Source: Emcibacteraceae bacterium (GTDB lineage: Bacteria; Pseudomonadota; Alphaproteobacteria; Sphingomonadales; Emcibacteraceae). From it: 64,000 bases of DNA. Shown piece after piece: positions 53,801 to 61,065 of this stretch (positions within the stretch are counted from its first letter, which is position 1; every line of letters starts with the position of its first letter). The notes beneath the pieces are model-generated. The model was given only the letters and a program-made list of their open reading frames with translations, was not told where the DNA came from and ran no database searches. The position numbers and the translations under genes were made by a program. The stretch is taken from assembly GCA_041396985.1 (NCBI GenBank), contig JAWKXO010000003.1, positions 248,001 to 312,000 of the forward strand, read 5' to 3'.

Positions 53801-54490
53801 CCCGAATTAAGCAAGCGGCTTAATGGGCTGACATCTCAAAACGGGCTAATGAGCCTATTAGGTAGTTCACTTTCCGGTGGTGAAACGCCGTATGATGGAG
53901 GCTCAAGTGCGCTAACAATGAAAAATGGAAATATCCAGCTTTCCCCGCTTGATATCAAAATGCTTGGAGCAAATAGTGATATTAATCTTGCCGTTAATCT
54001 TGCCCAGTGGCAGATGAATCTCAAAGGTGATATGTCTTTGAGTGATCATCCTGATGCGCCGCCGATCGGTATCAGTGTTCTCGGCGCACTGAATAATCCG
54101 AAAATAGCCTATAATACCAAACAGATTGAAAGTTTTATCGGACAGAAAATTGCCGCCAGTCTGTTGCAGAATATGGTTGAAGGCAACGGGGGGATTGGTG
54201 GACTTTTCGGTGCACCGACTTCCGGGCAGGGCGGCACCACACAGCCGGCGACGACACCTCAGCCTGGGGCAACAGCACAGCCGAATACAACAACGACAAC
54301 GCCATCAGGCACAGAAAATAAAGTGACAAGCACACCGCTTGAAGCGGTTGTTCCACAGACCGCCCCGGCCAATACCGAGGAAACAGCCAAGAAAGAGGCA
54401 CCAGCGGAGCCAGCACCAAAAGAAACGGTAGAACAGCTGGGAACAAAACTACTTGAGCGATTGTTTAATAAGCCAGCGCCAAAAAATTAG
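50807..54490 (+). CDS. AsmA-family protein
   Basis: Very long envelope protein, 1227 aa, with an N-terminal membrane anchor (about 4-24) and the AsmA start PSFIDWNKYKSQIETTASDLSDRKVMINGDLSLSILPSPSFSARDVSVSN. The middle is a repetitive beta-rich region, as in AsmA/TamB/YhdP proteins, now thought to form long bridges that carry phospholipids to the outer membrane. The AsmA_2 C-terminal domain (about 900-1110) includes SGTFDMSQKISGKGKSQKELVSSLNGTG. The last 100 residues are low-complexity Pro/Thr/Gln/Ala/Glu. GGAGG precedes the ATG. Its stop overlaps the convergent RHH gene by 4 bp. Confidence 0.9.
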   Translation: MKKVGIGAGILLVILIGSALVVPSFIDWNKYKSQIETTASDLSDRKVMINGDLSLSILPSPSFSARDVSVSNVEGGQATNFISLKSVDVNVAFFPLLRGEIQVKKFILIEPVIAIEIDSNGKGNWEFGSENDAPDDKGSTTDLSFEQFQIEDGQISYQDFSNGRQELVRSINASVSMDSLNGPFEISGSARYKNLPVSAELMVGRIREGSKIPVSLNGGFLNNDIRFKFTGGYLPDENAPQADGKINIEANDIGDIFLAVSLLDPENTNLDGPIYNNPISLESAIAYGGDAINISSLEFEMGESRGSGKLMATFGENTHFDGNLTVNSFNLDSFLPAFENSAKKEGSSQAAKNQDQKTDYSFMNNLEGNFKFSLGALQYNEKIASQLDLDITATSGEIEVSKARLNMPGGSEIALNGSFTAPDNKPLFGGNINLNSGNFRAFLDWLKVDTSSIPEGRLTRFSYQGAVQAAEKLVQLYGIDGSLDTFQFSGGISYALQDRPSMGLDVAVKNLNVDNYLVDDDTPTDYKKMVAILGDFDANYKINMANVTSGGVTIKKFDVSGELFNGQLNAKTITVEDYAGFNLNGSLIGSDLASNPRFETSFNTTASSLLTLQRAFRFKTAFDIAEVGAVAVNARITGDFEKVNVDIKSTVGSTKADIKGEVRSATLKQLPEIGSVDLAVNASNPSFASLIDQFDLPVTKAAAADDRPFTISTSVKGTTELVDIDGTVNVAGGQVTLKGRTNLTENQVSSFDMAVDLNGPSVREFVRGMGADFKPAKTELGPIVLKLTATGNNNDVSLKNIAGNIGPTKITGSGEIKGLNADTATGAKPNFDFNLIFDNVQLTDFMEAPADAPKKDDWGKWSEEPLQLAVLEEYDGSASISANRITYEKYDFRNPRFEATLKNGVITISNFTGKLFGGDVAVAGTFSSAGDLNLDMALKNATIVDATSSFAGIRPVSGTFDMSQKISGKGKSQKELVSSLNGTGSVTASPGVIKGINVPELSKRLNGLTSQNGLMSLLGSSLSGGETPYDGGSSALTMKNGNIQLSPLDIKMLGANSDINLAVNLAQWQMNLKGDMSLSDHPDAPPIGISVLGALNNPKIAYNTKQIESFIGQKIAASLLQNMVEGNGGIGGLFGAPTSGQGGTTQPATTPQPGATAQPNTTTTTPSGTENKVTSTPLEAVVPQTAPANTEETAKKEAPAEPAPKETVEQLGTKLLERLFNKPAPKN

Positions 54491-54705
54491 GATTTTATTT
54501 TCTTAAGGATAAAAACACGGATTGCACTGCTTAAATTTGTTGTACGGTCTTTGTCAATTTCCGTGATTAATGTTTTAAGGCTTTTATTTTCATTACGGGC
54601 TATTGACTTTAGCTGATGCCAGAAAATATTTTCAAGAGTGATGCTGGTTTGATGGCCGGCAATGACAACGGAATGTTTTTTTAAAATTTCGTCGTCATCG
54701 GCCAT
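54487..54705 (-). CDS. Ribbon-helix-helix domain protein (RHH_4-like)
   Basis: 72-aa protein resembling RHH_4 proteins: a short strand region (KKHSVVIAGHQTSITLENIFWHQLKSIARNENKSLKTLITEID) in which 'TSITLENIFW..L..IA' matches the family pattern 'TSIRLE..FW..L..IA'. It may bind DNA as a dimer, though family function is not established. It is the last gene of sspB-fum-RHH, 9 bp after the fumarase, with AGGA at its start. The small RHH gene next to fumarase and sspB is a recurring alphaproteobacterial arrangement to my knowledge. Its stop overlaps asmA by 4 bp. Confidence 0.8.
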   Translation of the reverse strand: MADDDEILKKHSVVIAGHQTSITLENIFWHQLKSIARNENKSLKTLITEIDKDRTTNLSSAIRVFILKKIKS

Positions 54706-54714
54706 TCTGAAGTC

Positions 54715-56325
54715 CTAAATCATTTTGAAAAAGTCATTTCCCTTATCATCAACTATGATAAAGGCAGGGAAGTCCTTAACCTCGATTTTCCAGACAGCTT
54801 CCATGCCGAAATCTTCAAAATCAAGAACCTCTACTTTTGTAATGTTATTTTTGGCAAGGATTGCCGCCGGACCGCCGATTGAGCCGAGGTAAAAACCGCC
54901 ATGTTTTGAGCAGGCATCAGTTACCTGTTTGCTGCGATTGCCTTTTGCCAGCATAATCATGCTGCCGCCATTCTCCTGAAATTTATCAACATAGCTGTCC
55001 ATCCGTCCGGCTGTTGTCGGCCCAAATGAACCGGAAGCATAGCCTTCCGGTGTTTTGGCCGGGCCGGCATAATAGACAATATGATTTTTAAGATAATCAG
55101 GCATCGGTTCACCGTCTTCCAGTTTCTTAAGGATAGCGGCATGGGCAAGATCACGGGCAACAACAATTGTTCCGGTGAGGGATAATCGGGTTTTTACCGG
55201 ATATTGACTAAGGTCCTTGCAGACTTCCGACATTGGTCTGTTCAGATCAATTTTAACCACATTATCGCTGAGGTCATCGCTTCCAACATCCGGCAAGAAG
55301 CGCGCCGGATCATGTTCTAGCTGCTCAAGAAAAATACCGTCTTTTGTAATTTTCCCTTTTGCCTGACGGTCAGCCGAACAGGAAACACCAATGCCGATTG
55401 GCACAGATGCCCCATGACGAGGCATGCGGATCACCCGAACGTCATGACAGAAATATTTTCCCCCAAACTGTGCTCCGATATCAAAGCGCTGGGTCATTTT
55501 CAGGACTTTTTCTTCCATTTCAGGGCAGCGGATAGCCTGACCGAAATCCCCGCCTACTGTTGGTAAATTATCCAGATAATGCGTGCTGGCCATTTTAACG
55601 GTTTTCAGATTTTGTTCCGCACTCAAACCACCAATGACTATCGCCAGATGATAGGGCGGGCAGGCGGCCGTACCAAGTGTTCTTATTTTTTCATCCAGAA
55701 ATTCGGTCAATTTGTCTTCCCGCAATACTGCCGGGGTCTGCTGATATAGAAAGGTTTTGTTGGCGCTGCCGCCACCCTTGGCCACAAAAAGAAAATGATA
55801 TTCATTACCTTCCGTTGCATAGAGATCAACCTGGGCCGGGCCATTTGTTTTTGTGTTCTTTTCTTCAAACAGGCTTTTGGGGGCAAGCTGTGAATAACGC
55901 AGGTTTGTATGGGTGTAAGTATCAATGACACCCTGATTGATGGTTTCGGCATCATCCCCGTCAGTCCAGACATACTGACCTTTTTTACCCATAACAATAC
56001 CTGTCCCGGTATCCTGACAGCTGGGAAGCACCATACCGGCAGCAATATTGGCATTTTTTAAAAGTTCGGTCGCAACAAAACGGTCATTGTCTGAGGCTTC
56101 TTCATCTTTAAGGATAGCAGCCAGTTTTTCCAGATGACTTGATCTCAGCAGATGGGAAATATCCTTCATTGCCTCTGCAGTCAGCAGTCTTATCCCTTCG
56201 GGATCCACTTTCAGAATTTCTTTCCCGTCAACATTAATGGTTGAAACATAATCGGAAGTAATTTTGCGGTAGACGGTGTTGCTCGGCGATTGAGCATACA
56301 TGTCAGTATAATTTGGCAATGTCAT
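54715..56325 (-). CDS. fum: Fumarate hydratase class I
   Basis: [4Fe-4S] hydratase of the TCA cycle, fumarate to L-malate. The 536 aa match single-chain FumA/FumB-type enzymes: an N-terminal alpha domain with the cluster Cys in LPSCQDTGTG (Cys103), then IRCPEMEEK and GVSCSADRQAKG for the other cluster ligands, and a C-terminal beta domain with YAGPAKTPEGYASGSFGPTTAGRMDSYV. The oxygen-sensitive cluster makes it less robust than FumC; I see no FumC gene here. It lies 27 bp downstream of sspB and shares its transcript. Confidence 0.94.
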   Translation of the reverse strand: MTLPNYTDMYAQSPSNTVYRKITSDYVSTINVDGKEILKVDPEGIRLLTAEAMKDISHLLRSSHLEKLAAILKDEEASDNDRFVATELLKNANIAAGMVLPSCQDTGTGIVMGKKGQYVWTDGDDAETINQGVIDTYTHTNLRYSQLAPKSLFEEKNTKTNGPAQVDLYATEGNEYHFLFVAKGGGSANKTFLYQQTPAVLREDKLTEFLDEKIRTLGTAACPPYHLAIVIGGLSAEQNLKTVKMASTHYLDNLPTVGGDFGQAIRCPEMEEKVLKMTQRFDIGAQFGGKYFCHDVRVIRMPRHGASVPIGIGVSCSADRQAKGKITKDGIFLEQLEHDPARFLPDVGSDDLSDNVVKIDLNRPMSEVCKDLSQYPVKTRLSLTGTIVVARDLAHAAILKKLEDGEPMPDYLKNHIVYYAGPAKTPEGYASGSFGPTTAGRMDSYVDKFQENGGSMIMLAKGNRSKQVTDACSKHGGFYLGSIGGPAAILAKNNITKVEVLDFEDFGMEAVWKIEVKDFPAFIIVDDKGNDFFKMI

Positions 56326-56352
56326 GTAAAAGTCCCGGAAGGCTAATATTTA

Positions 56353-56835
56353 TTATTTTTTACGGAAAGCATCCAAAGTCACAATATTGTCTTTTTCAGC
56401 TGGAATATCTATTTTTTCTTCCACAATCTCAATTTTCTGATCTTCACTCGCTTTTTCCGGAAGATCAGCTTTTGAATCAACGTCCGTATTGAAATGAAGA
56501 CCAAAATCAACACTAGGATCAAAAAAGCCAAGAAGTGAATCAAATGGAATGGAGAGATGCTCTTTGTTTCTGTTGAAACTTAAAGATATTTCAAAATGGT
56601 CATCGTCAATGGAAAGGTCCCAGAACTGATTCTGCAGGACAATGGTCATGTCTTCTTCATATCGTTCTTTTAAATATTTGGGTATTTTGACATTTGGGTG
56701 GGTTGTCTGGAAAGTTATATAAAAATGATGCTCCCCGGGCAGGCCATTTTCCGCCGTATCCTTAAGAATATCACGAACGACACCAATCAGTGCGGCTTGA
56801 ACCATTTCATCATACTTTATAATACTATCCGTCAT
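56353..56835 (-). CDS. sspB: SspB-type ClpXP adaptor (alpha type)
   Basis: 160-aa adaptor that binds ssrA-tagged proteins and hands them to ClpXP. The N-terminal two thirds (about 1-118) has the fold pattern of alphaproteobacterial SspB (KYDEMVQAALIGVVRDIL, FYITFQTTHPNVKIPKYLKERY, MTIVLQNQFWDLSIDDDHFEISLSFN, LSIPFDSLLGFFDPSVDFGL). A disordered acidic linker leads to a short C-terminal tail (VTLDAFRKK), the type of peptide that docks to the ClpX N-domain. It sits downstream of the permuted ssrA gene on the same strand, a striking functional neighbour. It leads the sspB-fum-RHH unit. Confidence 0.9.
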   Translation of the reverse strand: MTDSIIKYDEMVQAALIGVVRDILKDTAENGLPGEHHFYITFQTTHPNVKIPKYLKERYEEDMTIVLQNQFWDLSIDDDHFEISLSFNRNKEHLSIPFDSLLGFFDPSVDFGLHFNTDVDSKADLPEKASEDQKIEIVEEKIDIPAEKDNIVTLDAFRKK

Positions 56836-56949
56836 TCCGCTTTAACGTCTCCAATTTCCCATACGACTCTGAACGTAATAAATTATAGCCTTATCTTAAA
56901 TCAGGGGCTAGTAATTTTACAAACTTATAGAGTAAGGCTTTATATAAAA

Positions 56950-57235
56950 GTGGCAGGCTTCTGTTGCTAGGTGCCTGCCGAACCCCGCGTAGCTAGACTA
57001 TTAAGCTGCTACAGCAAATGCTTCGTTATCGTTTGCATTTACAAGAATTGACCCGTCACAGCGGAATCATGCTGGGCAAAAGTTATATCTTTATTGCGCA
57101 CGTCGATCCTGTTTCGCCCCCATAAACTTTCTGTCGTTTTAATGGTGGAGGCGCCGGGTACCGCCCCCGGGTCCGTAACGTTTATTCCATATACCAGTTT
57201 ATTACCATAGTCGGTTGCCCGACATCCTATATATA
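56950..57235 (-). ncRNA. ssrA: Two-piece (circularly permuted) tmRNA
   Basis: Trans-translation RNA in the alphaproteobacterial split form. On the minus strand the acceptor piece comes first and ends in CGCCTCCACCA (CCA at 57145-57143). After a 21-nt spacer that must be removed, the coding piece starts GGGGGCGAAACAGGATCGACG at 57121. GGGGGCG pairs with CGCCTCC to form the tRNA-like acceptor stem, proving the permutation. The coding piece contains the tag frame and ends with the stem GGCAGGC/GCCTGCC. The outer 5' end near 57235 and the 3' end near 56950 are estimates. The remaining DNA between sspB and thyA holds nothing else I can identify. Confidence 0.93.
57001..57036 (-). other. tmRNA tag reading frame (ANDNEAFAVAA)
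   Basis: The mRNA-like part of ssrA reads GCA...GCT then TAA TAG and encodes ANDNEAFAVAA. With the alanine carried by tmRNA the tag is AANDNEAFAVAA, 12 residues. It is two residues shorter than the Caulobacter tag AANDNFAEEFAVAA but keeps the AANDN start and the FAVAA end needed by SspB and ClpX. Confidence 0.92.
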
Positions 57236-57319
57236 AGGGCTAATGATTAAGATTTAAATAGATTTGCACAAAATAATGTGCAATTTATGTATAAAATTTA
57301 AAAGTAACGTTGGAATTAA

Positions 57320-58114
57320 ATGAAACAATATCTTGATCTCGCGCGGCGCATTCGCGATGAAGGCATCAAAAAAGAAGACAGAACAGGAACGGGAACAAAA
57401 AGTGTGTTTGGTCATCAGATGCGCTTTAATCTGGCGGATGGTTTCCCGATGGTGACAACCAAAAAGCTCCATCTTAAATCGATAATTCATGAACTGTTGT
57501 GGTTTTTGGCCGGGGACACCAATATTAAATATTTAAAAGAAAACGGCGTGCGGATCTGGGATGAGTGGGCTGATGAAAATGGTAATCTGGGTCCTGTTTA
57601 CGGGCATCAGTGGCGGTCTTGGCCAACCCCGACTGGCGAGACAATTGATCAGATTTCCAATCTTATCCATATGATAAAAAATAATCCTGACAGTCGTCGT
57701 CTGATTGTCAGCGCGTGGAACGTGGCCGATGTTGACCATATGGCGTTGCCGCCATGCCACTGTCTGTTCCAGTTTTATGTGGCGGGCGGGAAACTGAGCT
57801 GTCAGCTTTATCAAAGAAGTGCCGATGTGTTTCTTGGGGTCCCCTTTAACATTGCATCATATGCTCTTCTGACGATGATGATTGCGCAAGTGTGCGATCT
57901 GGGTGTTGGTGATTTTGTCCATACATTCGGTGATGCCCATCTTTATTTAAATCATATGGAGCAAATTGATCTGCAGCTTGGCCGAGATCCGCTTCCGCTT
58001 CCGACCATGGCGATAAACCCTGACGTCAAAAGCATTTTTGATTTTAAATTTGATGATTTCGAGCTGCAGAATTATCAGGCTCATCCCCATATCAAAGGGG
58101 TGGTTGCAGTCTAA
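57320..58114 (+). CDS. thyA: Thymidylate synthase
   Basis: Converts dUMP to dTMP with methylenetetrahydrofolate. The 264 aa equal E. coli ThyA in length. Catalytic Cys146 lies in PPCHCLFQFYV, and other blocks are RTGTGTKSVFGHQMRF (phosphate loop), IWDEWADENGNLGPVYGHQWR and SADVFLGVPFNIASYA. It is the classical ThyA rather than the flavin-dependent ThyX. It shares a TAATG stop/start with folA, so the pair recycles the dihydrofolate that ThyA produces. Confidence 0.98.
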   Translation: MKQYLDLARRIRDEGIKKEDRTGTGTKSVFGHQMRFNLADGFPMVTTKKLHLKSIIHELLWFLAGDTNIKYLKENGVRIWDEWADENGNLGPVYGHQWRSWPTPTGETIDQISNLIHMIKNNPDSRRLIVSAWNVADVDHMALPPCHCLFQFYVAGGKLSCQLYQRSADVFLGVPFNIASYALLTMMIAQVCDLGVGDFVHTFGDAHLYLNHMEQIDLQLGRDPLPLPTMAINPDVKSIFDFKFDDFELQNYQAHPHIKGVVAV

Positions 58115-58620
58115 TGATTAAAACGTCCCTTATCGTTGCGGTGGCAGAAAATGGCATTATCGGCAAAGATAATGATATGCCCTGGAAAATATCATCTGAT
58201 CTTCAGTATTTTAAAAAGGTCACGATGAATAAACCCGTAATCATGGGGCGTAAAACATTTGAAAGTATTGGGAAACCCTTACCGGGCCGCCTGAATATTG
58301 TCATTACCCGGGACACCGGCTTCGTACCTGAAGGGGTCATCACGGCCCATAGTGCTGAAATGGCCCTTGACGTGGCCAAAAGCATGGCGGAGGTCAAGGG
58401 TTTGAAAGAGATTATGGTTATTGGTGGGGCTCAGATTTATGAGCTTTGCTTGCCATTGGCGGACAGACTTTATCTTACCCGGATTCATGCGGAAATTGAG
58501 GGCGATACAAGCTTTCCTGACCTTAACCCGAATGACTGGCTTGAATATTCACGCGAACAGCACAAAGCTGGCGAAAAAGACAGCCATGATTTCAGCTTCA
58601 TAGTACTCGACCGTATTTAA
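58114..58620 (+). CDS. folA: Dihydrofolate reductase
   Basis: Reduces dihydrofolate to tetrahydrofolate with NADPH. It has 168 aa with the active-site Asp29 in MPWKISSDLQYFK, the cofactor loop GRKTFESIGKPLPGR and GGAQIYELCLPLADRLYLT. Coupled to thyA by TAATG. Its TAA stop is shared with the convergent SIMPL gene: the palindromic TTAA ends both reading frames. Target of trimethoprim-type inhibitors; no resistance feature can be judged from sequence alone. Confidence 0.97.
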   Translation: MIKTSLIVAVAENGIIGKDNDMPWKISSDLQYFKKVTMNKPVIMGRKTFESIGKPLPGRLNIVITRDTGFVPEGVITAHSAEMALDVAKSMAEVKGLKEIMVIGGAQIYELCLPLADRLYLTRIHAEIEGDTSFPDLNPNDWLEYSREQHKAGEKDSHDFSFIVLDRI

Positions 58621-59342
58621 TTTTCGAGCTGATAGACCAGTGTCACATAGGCCGTTGTTGTAATTTTTCCCGGTCTGATGGGAATGGACATATTTTTAGG
58701 CATCGGCGCGGCCATAGCCATGCTTTCCTGTCGCATCATGTCAAAGGTACGGGGCATTACCTGCACATTGCCCTCGGTTATTGTGCAAACTGTGCCAAGT
58801 TTATTGCCGGAAAGTTTTGCATAAAGTTCGGCTTTATGATGCGCTTTATTAAAGGCGGCTTCCCTTGCCTGATCTTCCAAACTTTCAACATCTGTTGACG
58901 AGTAGGTGATGTTAGAAAATAGATTACTGCTTCCTGCAATCACACCGGACATAAGTTCCGTAATCTTGCTAAGGTCATAGGTTTTAAAATAAACCCTTGA
59001 TGTTCCTTCATAGGCTACGACTTCCTGACGATCGCGTTGGTCATAGACTGGGAAAATGTTAATGGAATCTGTTCGGATGTCCTCGTCTTTTATTTTCAGA
59101 CTATCAAGGACATTGATTATTTTCTGAATATTATCAGATAACCCCTGAAGCGCTGCCATTTCATCATTTGCGCGACTTTTGACATTAAGCGCGACCTCCG
59201 CAACATCCGGCAGGCTTTCAATTTCACCGGTTGCGCTCATGGTAATGACGGAGCCCTGACAGGCTTTGATTTCCTGAGCCTGACAGGCCGATACGGCAAA
59301 AACACTGGTTAAAAACAGGGTAAGAAATCTGATATTTTTCAT
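58617..59342 (-). CDS. SIMPL-domain (DUF541) exported protein
   Basis: 241-aa envelope protein with a signal peptide (MKNIRFLTLFLTSVFAVSA, then C-Q-A-Q). The VSAC could be a lipobox, so it may be a lipoprotein. The rest is a SIMPL domain (about 25-240: ITMSATGEIESLPDVAEVALNVKSRANDEMAAL ... AREAAFNKAHHKAELYAKLSGNKLGTVCTITEG). Members are periplasmic and linked to stress protection, but no reaction is known. I use the ATG after GGGAG; the frame extends 14 codons further without a ribosome site. Last gene of the ilvD-ridA-thrC-like group, 59 bp after its neighbour. Confidence 0.9.
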   Translation of the reverse strand: MKNIRFLTLFLTSVFAVSACQAQEIKACQGSVITMSATGEIESLPDVAEVALNVKSRANDEMAALQGLSDNIQKIINVLDSLKIKDEDIRTDSINIFPVYDQRDRQEVVAYEGTSRVYFKTYDLSKITELMSGVIAGSSNLFSNITYSSTDVESLEDQAREAAFNKAHHKAELYAKLSGNKLGTVCTITEGNVQVMPRTFDMMRQESMAMAAPMPKNMSIPIRPGKITTTAYVTLVYQLEN

Positions 59343-59401
59343 TGTTAATCTCCCAATTACATTTTTAACAGTGGTAATGCCCAATCATGTCAAAATCGGG
59401 G

Positions 59402-60661
59402 CTATTTAAACTTTGAATAATCAATTGGCTTGTTTTTATCAAGAAACTGGTCCGTTTCCGGCATCGGGTATTTAAGGCCGGTGGCGCAGTTAAAGAGAAC
59501 GACTTTATCATTCTTTTTTATCTGCCCGTTTTTAAGGGCCATTTCCCATGCCGCGAATGTTGCCGCCCCTTCCGGACAGAGCAGAAGGCCGTCTTTTTGA
59601 GCAACACGGTCACGGCACTCAAAAATATGATCTTCTTTTACGGCAATGGCAAACCCGCCGCTTTCGCGGACCGCTCTAAGGATAAGAAAATCACCAACAG
59701 CGATCGGCACCCGAATGCCCCATGCATGGGTATAGGCATTTTGCCAGAGCGGAGCATGTTCTTCGCCATCATCGAAGGCTTTGACAATGGGGGCACATCC
59801 TTCTGCCTGAACAGCAACCATTTTCGGGCGTTTGCTTCCGATCCAGCCAATTTTTTCCAGCTCATCAAAAGCTTTCCACATACCGATCAGGCCGGTTCCG
59901 CCGCCGGTTGGATAAAAAATAACATCGGGCATTTGCCAGCCAAACTGTTCCGCCAGTTCAAGGCCCATGGTTTTTTTGCCCTCAATCCTGTAGGGTTCCT
60001 TTAAGGTCGAAATATCGGCCCAGCCCATTTTTCCCTTACCCTCCAGAACGATTTTTCCGCAGTCATTAATAAGTCCGTTGACGGTATAAGTGTCTGCCCC
60101 CTGTAGTGCGATTTCACGGATATTGACGATTGGTGTATCATCAGGGCAAAACACTGTTGTCTTAAGTCCGGCATAGCTGGCATAGGCTGCAAGGGCGGCC
60201 CCGGCATTACCGTTGGTTGGCATTGCCAGATGATTCTGTCCCAGTTCCTTGGCCATCGCCACGGCAAGGGCAAGGCCGCGCGCTTTGAACGATCCGGTGG
60301 GAAGGCGTCCTTCATCCTTAACAATGACGTCGCATCCTTGTGGCACGGACGCTTTAAGCGGAATAAGCGGTGTCATCACTTCGCCTAGGCTTGTCATGGC
60401 ATCCCCGCTATTGACTGGAAGAAATTCGCGATATTTCCAGAACCCGCCTGGGCGTGCTTCGATCACTTCTTTAGTGACGCTTTTTTTTATGGCGTCCAGA
60501 TCATATCTGACAAGGAGCGGCCGACCGGCTTCGGACAGGCCGTGAATTTCGCCAGCCTTGTAATCGGCCCTGCCTGTTATTGAGCATTCAAGGTTGGTCA
60601 CAAATGATGGTTTTTTGTCATAGAGAGCTTTGGTAAATTCAAATTCTGTCTTGTTCATCAT
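59402..60661 (-). CDS. thrC: Threonine synthase-like PLP enzyme
   Basis: Fold-type II PLP enzyme of 419 aa. PLP Lys126 is in PTGSFKARGL, the phosphate loop is YPTGGGTGLIGMW, and the early block MPTNGNAGAALAAYASYAG is typical. The N-terminus keeps only one Cys of the zinc-ribbon seen in many relatives (LECSITGRADYKAGEIHGLSEAGRPLLVRYDL). The best match is bacterial threonine synthase (O-phosphohomoserine to threonine), but its operon partners ridA and ilvD fit threonine dehydratase, which has the same fold. The reaction therefore needs testing. It lies 14 bp after ridA. Confidence 0.82.
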   Translation of the reverse strand: MMNKTEFEFTKALYDKKPSFVTNLECSITGRADYKAGEIHGLSEAGRPLLVRYDLDAIKKSVTKEVIEARPGGFWKYREFLPVNSGDAMTSLGEVMTPLIPLKASVPQGCDVIVKDEGRLPTGSFKARGLALAVAMAKELGQNHLAMPTNGNAGAALAAYASYAGLKTTVFCPDDTPIVNIREIALQGADTYTVNGLINDCGKIVLEGKGKMGWADISTLKEPYRIEGKKTMGLELAEQFGWQMPDVIFYPTGGGTGLIGMWKAFDELEKIGWIGSKRPKMVAVQAEGCAPIVKAFDDGEEHAPLWQNAYTHAWGIRVPIAVGDFLILRAVRESGGFAIAVKEDHIFECRDRVAQKDGLLLCPEGAATFAAWEMALKNGQIKKNDKVVLFNCATGLKYPMPETDQFLDKNKPIDYSKFK

Positions 60662-60675
60662 TGATCATTTCTTTT

Positions 60676-61053
60676 CTATTTTGCTTCAGCAATACACTCA
60701 ATTTCCACCATCGCATCCAATGGGTTTTTCTTGACCGCAATGGTGGTTCGGGCGGGGCGATGATCGCCCATTTTTTCAGCATAAACTTTATTCATTCCGC
60801 CGAAATCATCCATATCACGGAGATATACATTCGTTTTTACGATATTTTCAAGTGTCAGGCCGCAACCCGCCAGGACGATTTTCAGATTTTCAAAGACACG
60901 CGCGGTTTGTTCTTCGATGGTGTCGCCTGTTAGCGTCATCGTTTCGGGATCAAGTGGGGTCTGCCCGGAACAATAAACCAGATTACCTGTCCGAACCGCA
61001 TGGCAGTATGGGCCAATGGCATCAGGTGCACCATCAATAAATTTTATTTCCAT
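60676..61053 (-). CDS. ridA: RidA/YER057c/UK114 enamine deaminase
   Basis: 125-aa RidA-family protein that hydrolyses reactive enamine/imine intermediates (2-aminoacrylate) released by PLP enzymes, protecting IlvE and others. It has the family pattern APDAIGPYCHAVRTGNLVYCSGQTPLDPETM, EEQTARVFENLKIVLAGCGLTLENIVKTNVYLRDM and PARTTIAVKKNPLDAMVEIECIA, with the Arg of PARTTI, which binds the substrate carboxylate. ATG follows AGGGG by 7 nt. The 9-bp and 14-bp gaps to ilvD and the threonine-synthase-like gene suggest one transcript. Confidence 0.94.
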   Translation of the reverse strand: MEIKFIDGAPDAIGPYCHAVRTGNLVYCSGQTPLDPETMTLTGDTIEEQTARVFENLKIVLAGCGLTLENIVKTNVYLRDMDDFGGMNKVYAEKMGDHRPARTTIAVKKNPLDAMVEIECIAEAK

Positions 61054-61065
61054 CAATATCCCCTG

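Noticed and set aside
57140..57200. Apparent tRNA-like element on its own
   Set aside because: The CCA and T-arm-like segment belong to the acceptor piece of the permuted tmRNA, as shown by pairing with the GGGGGCG at 57121.
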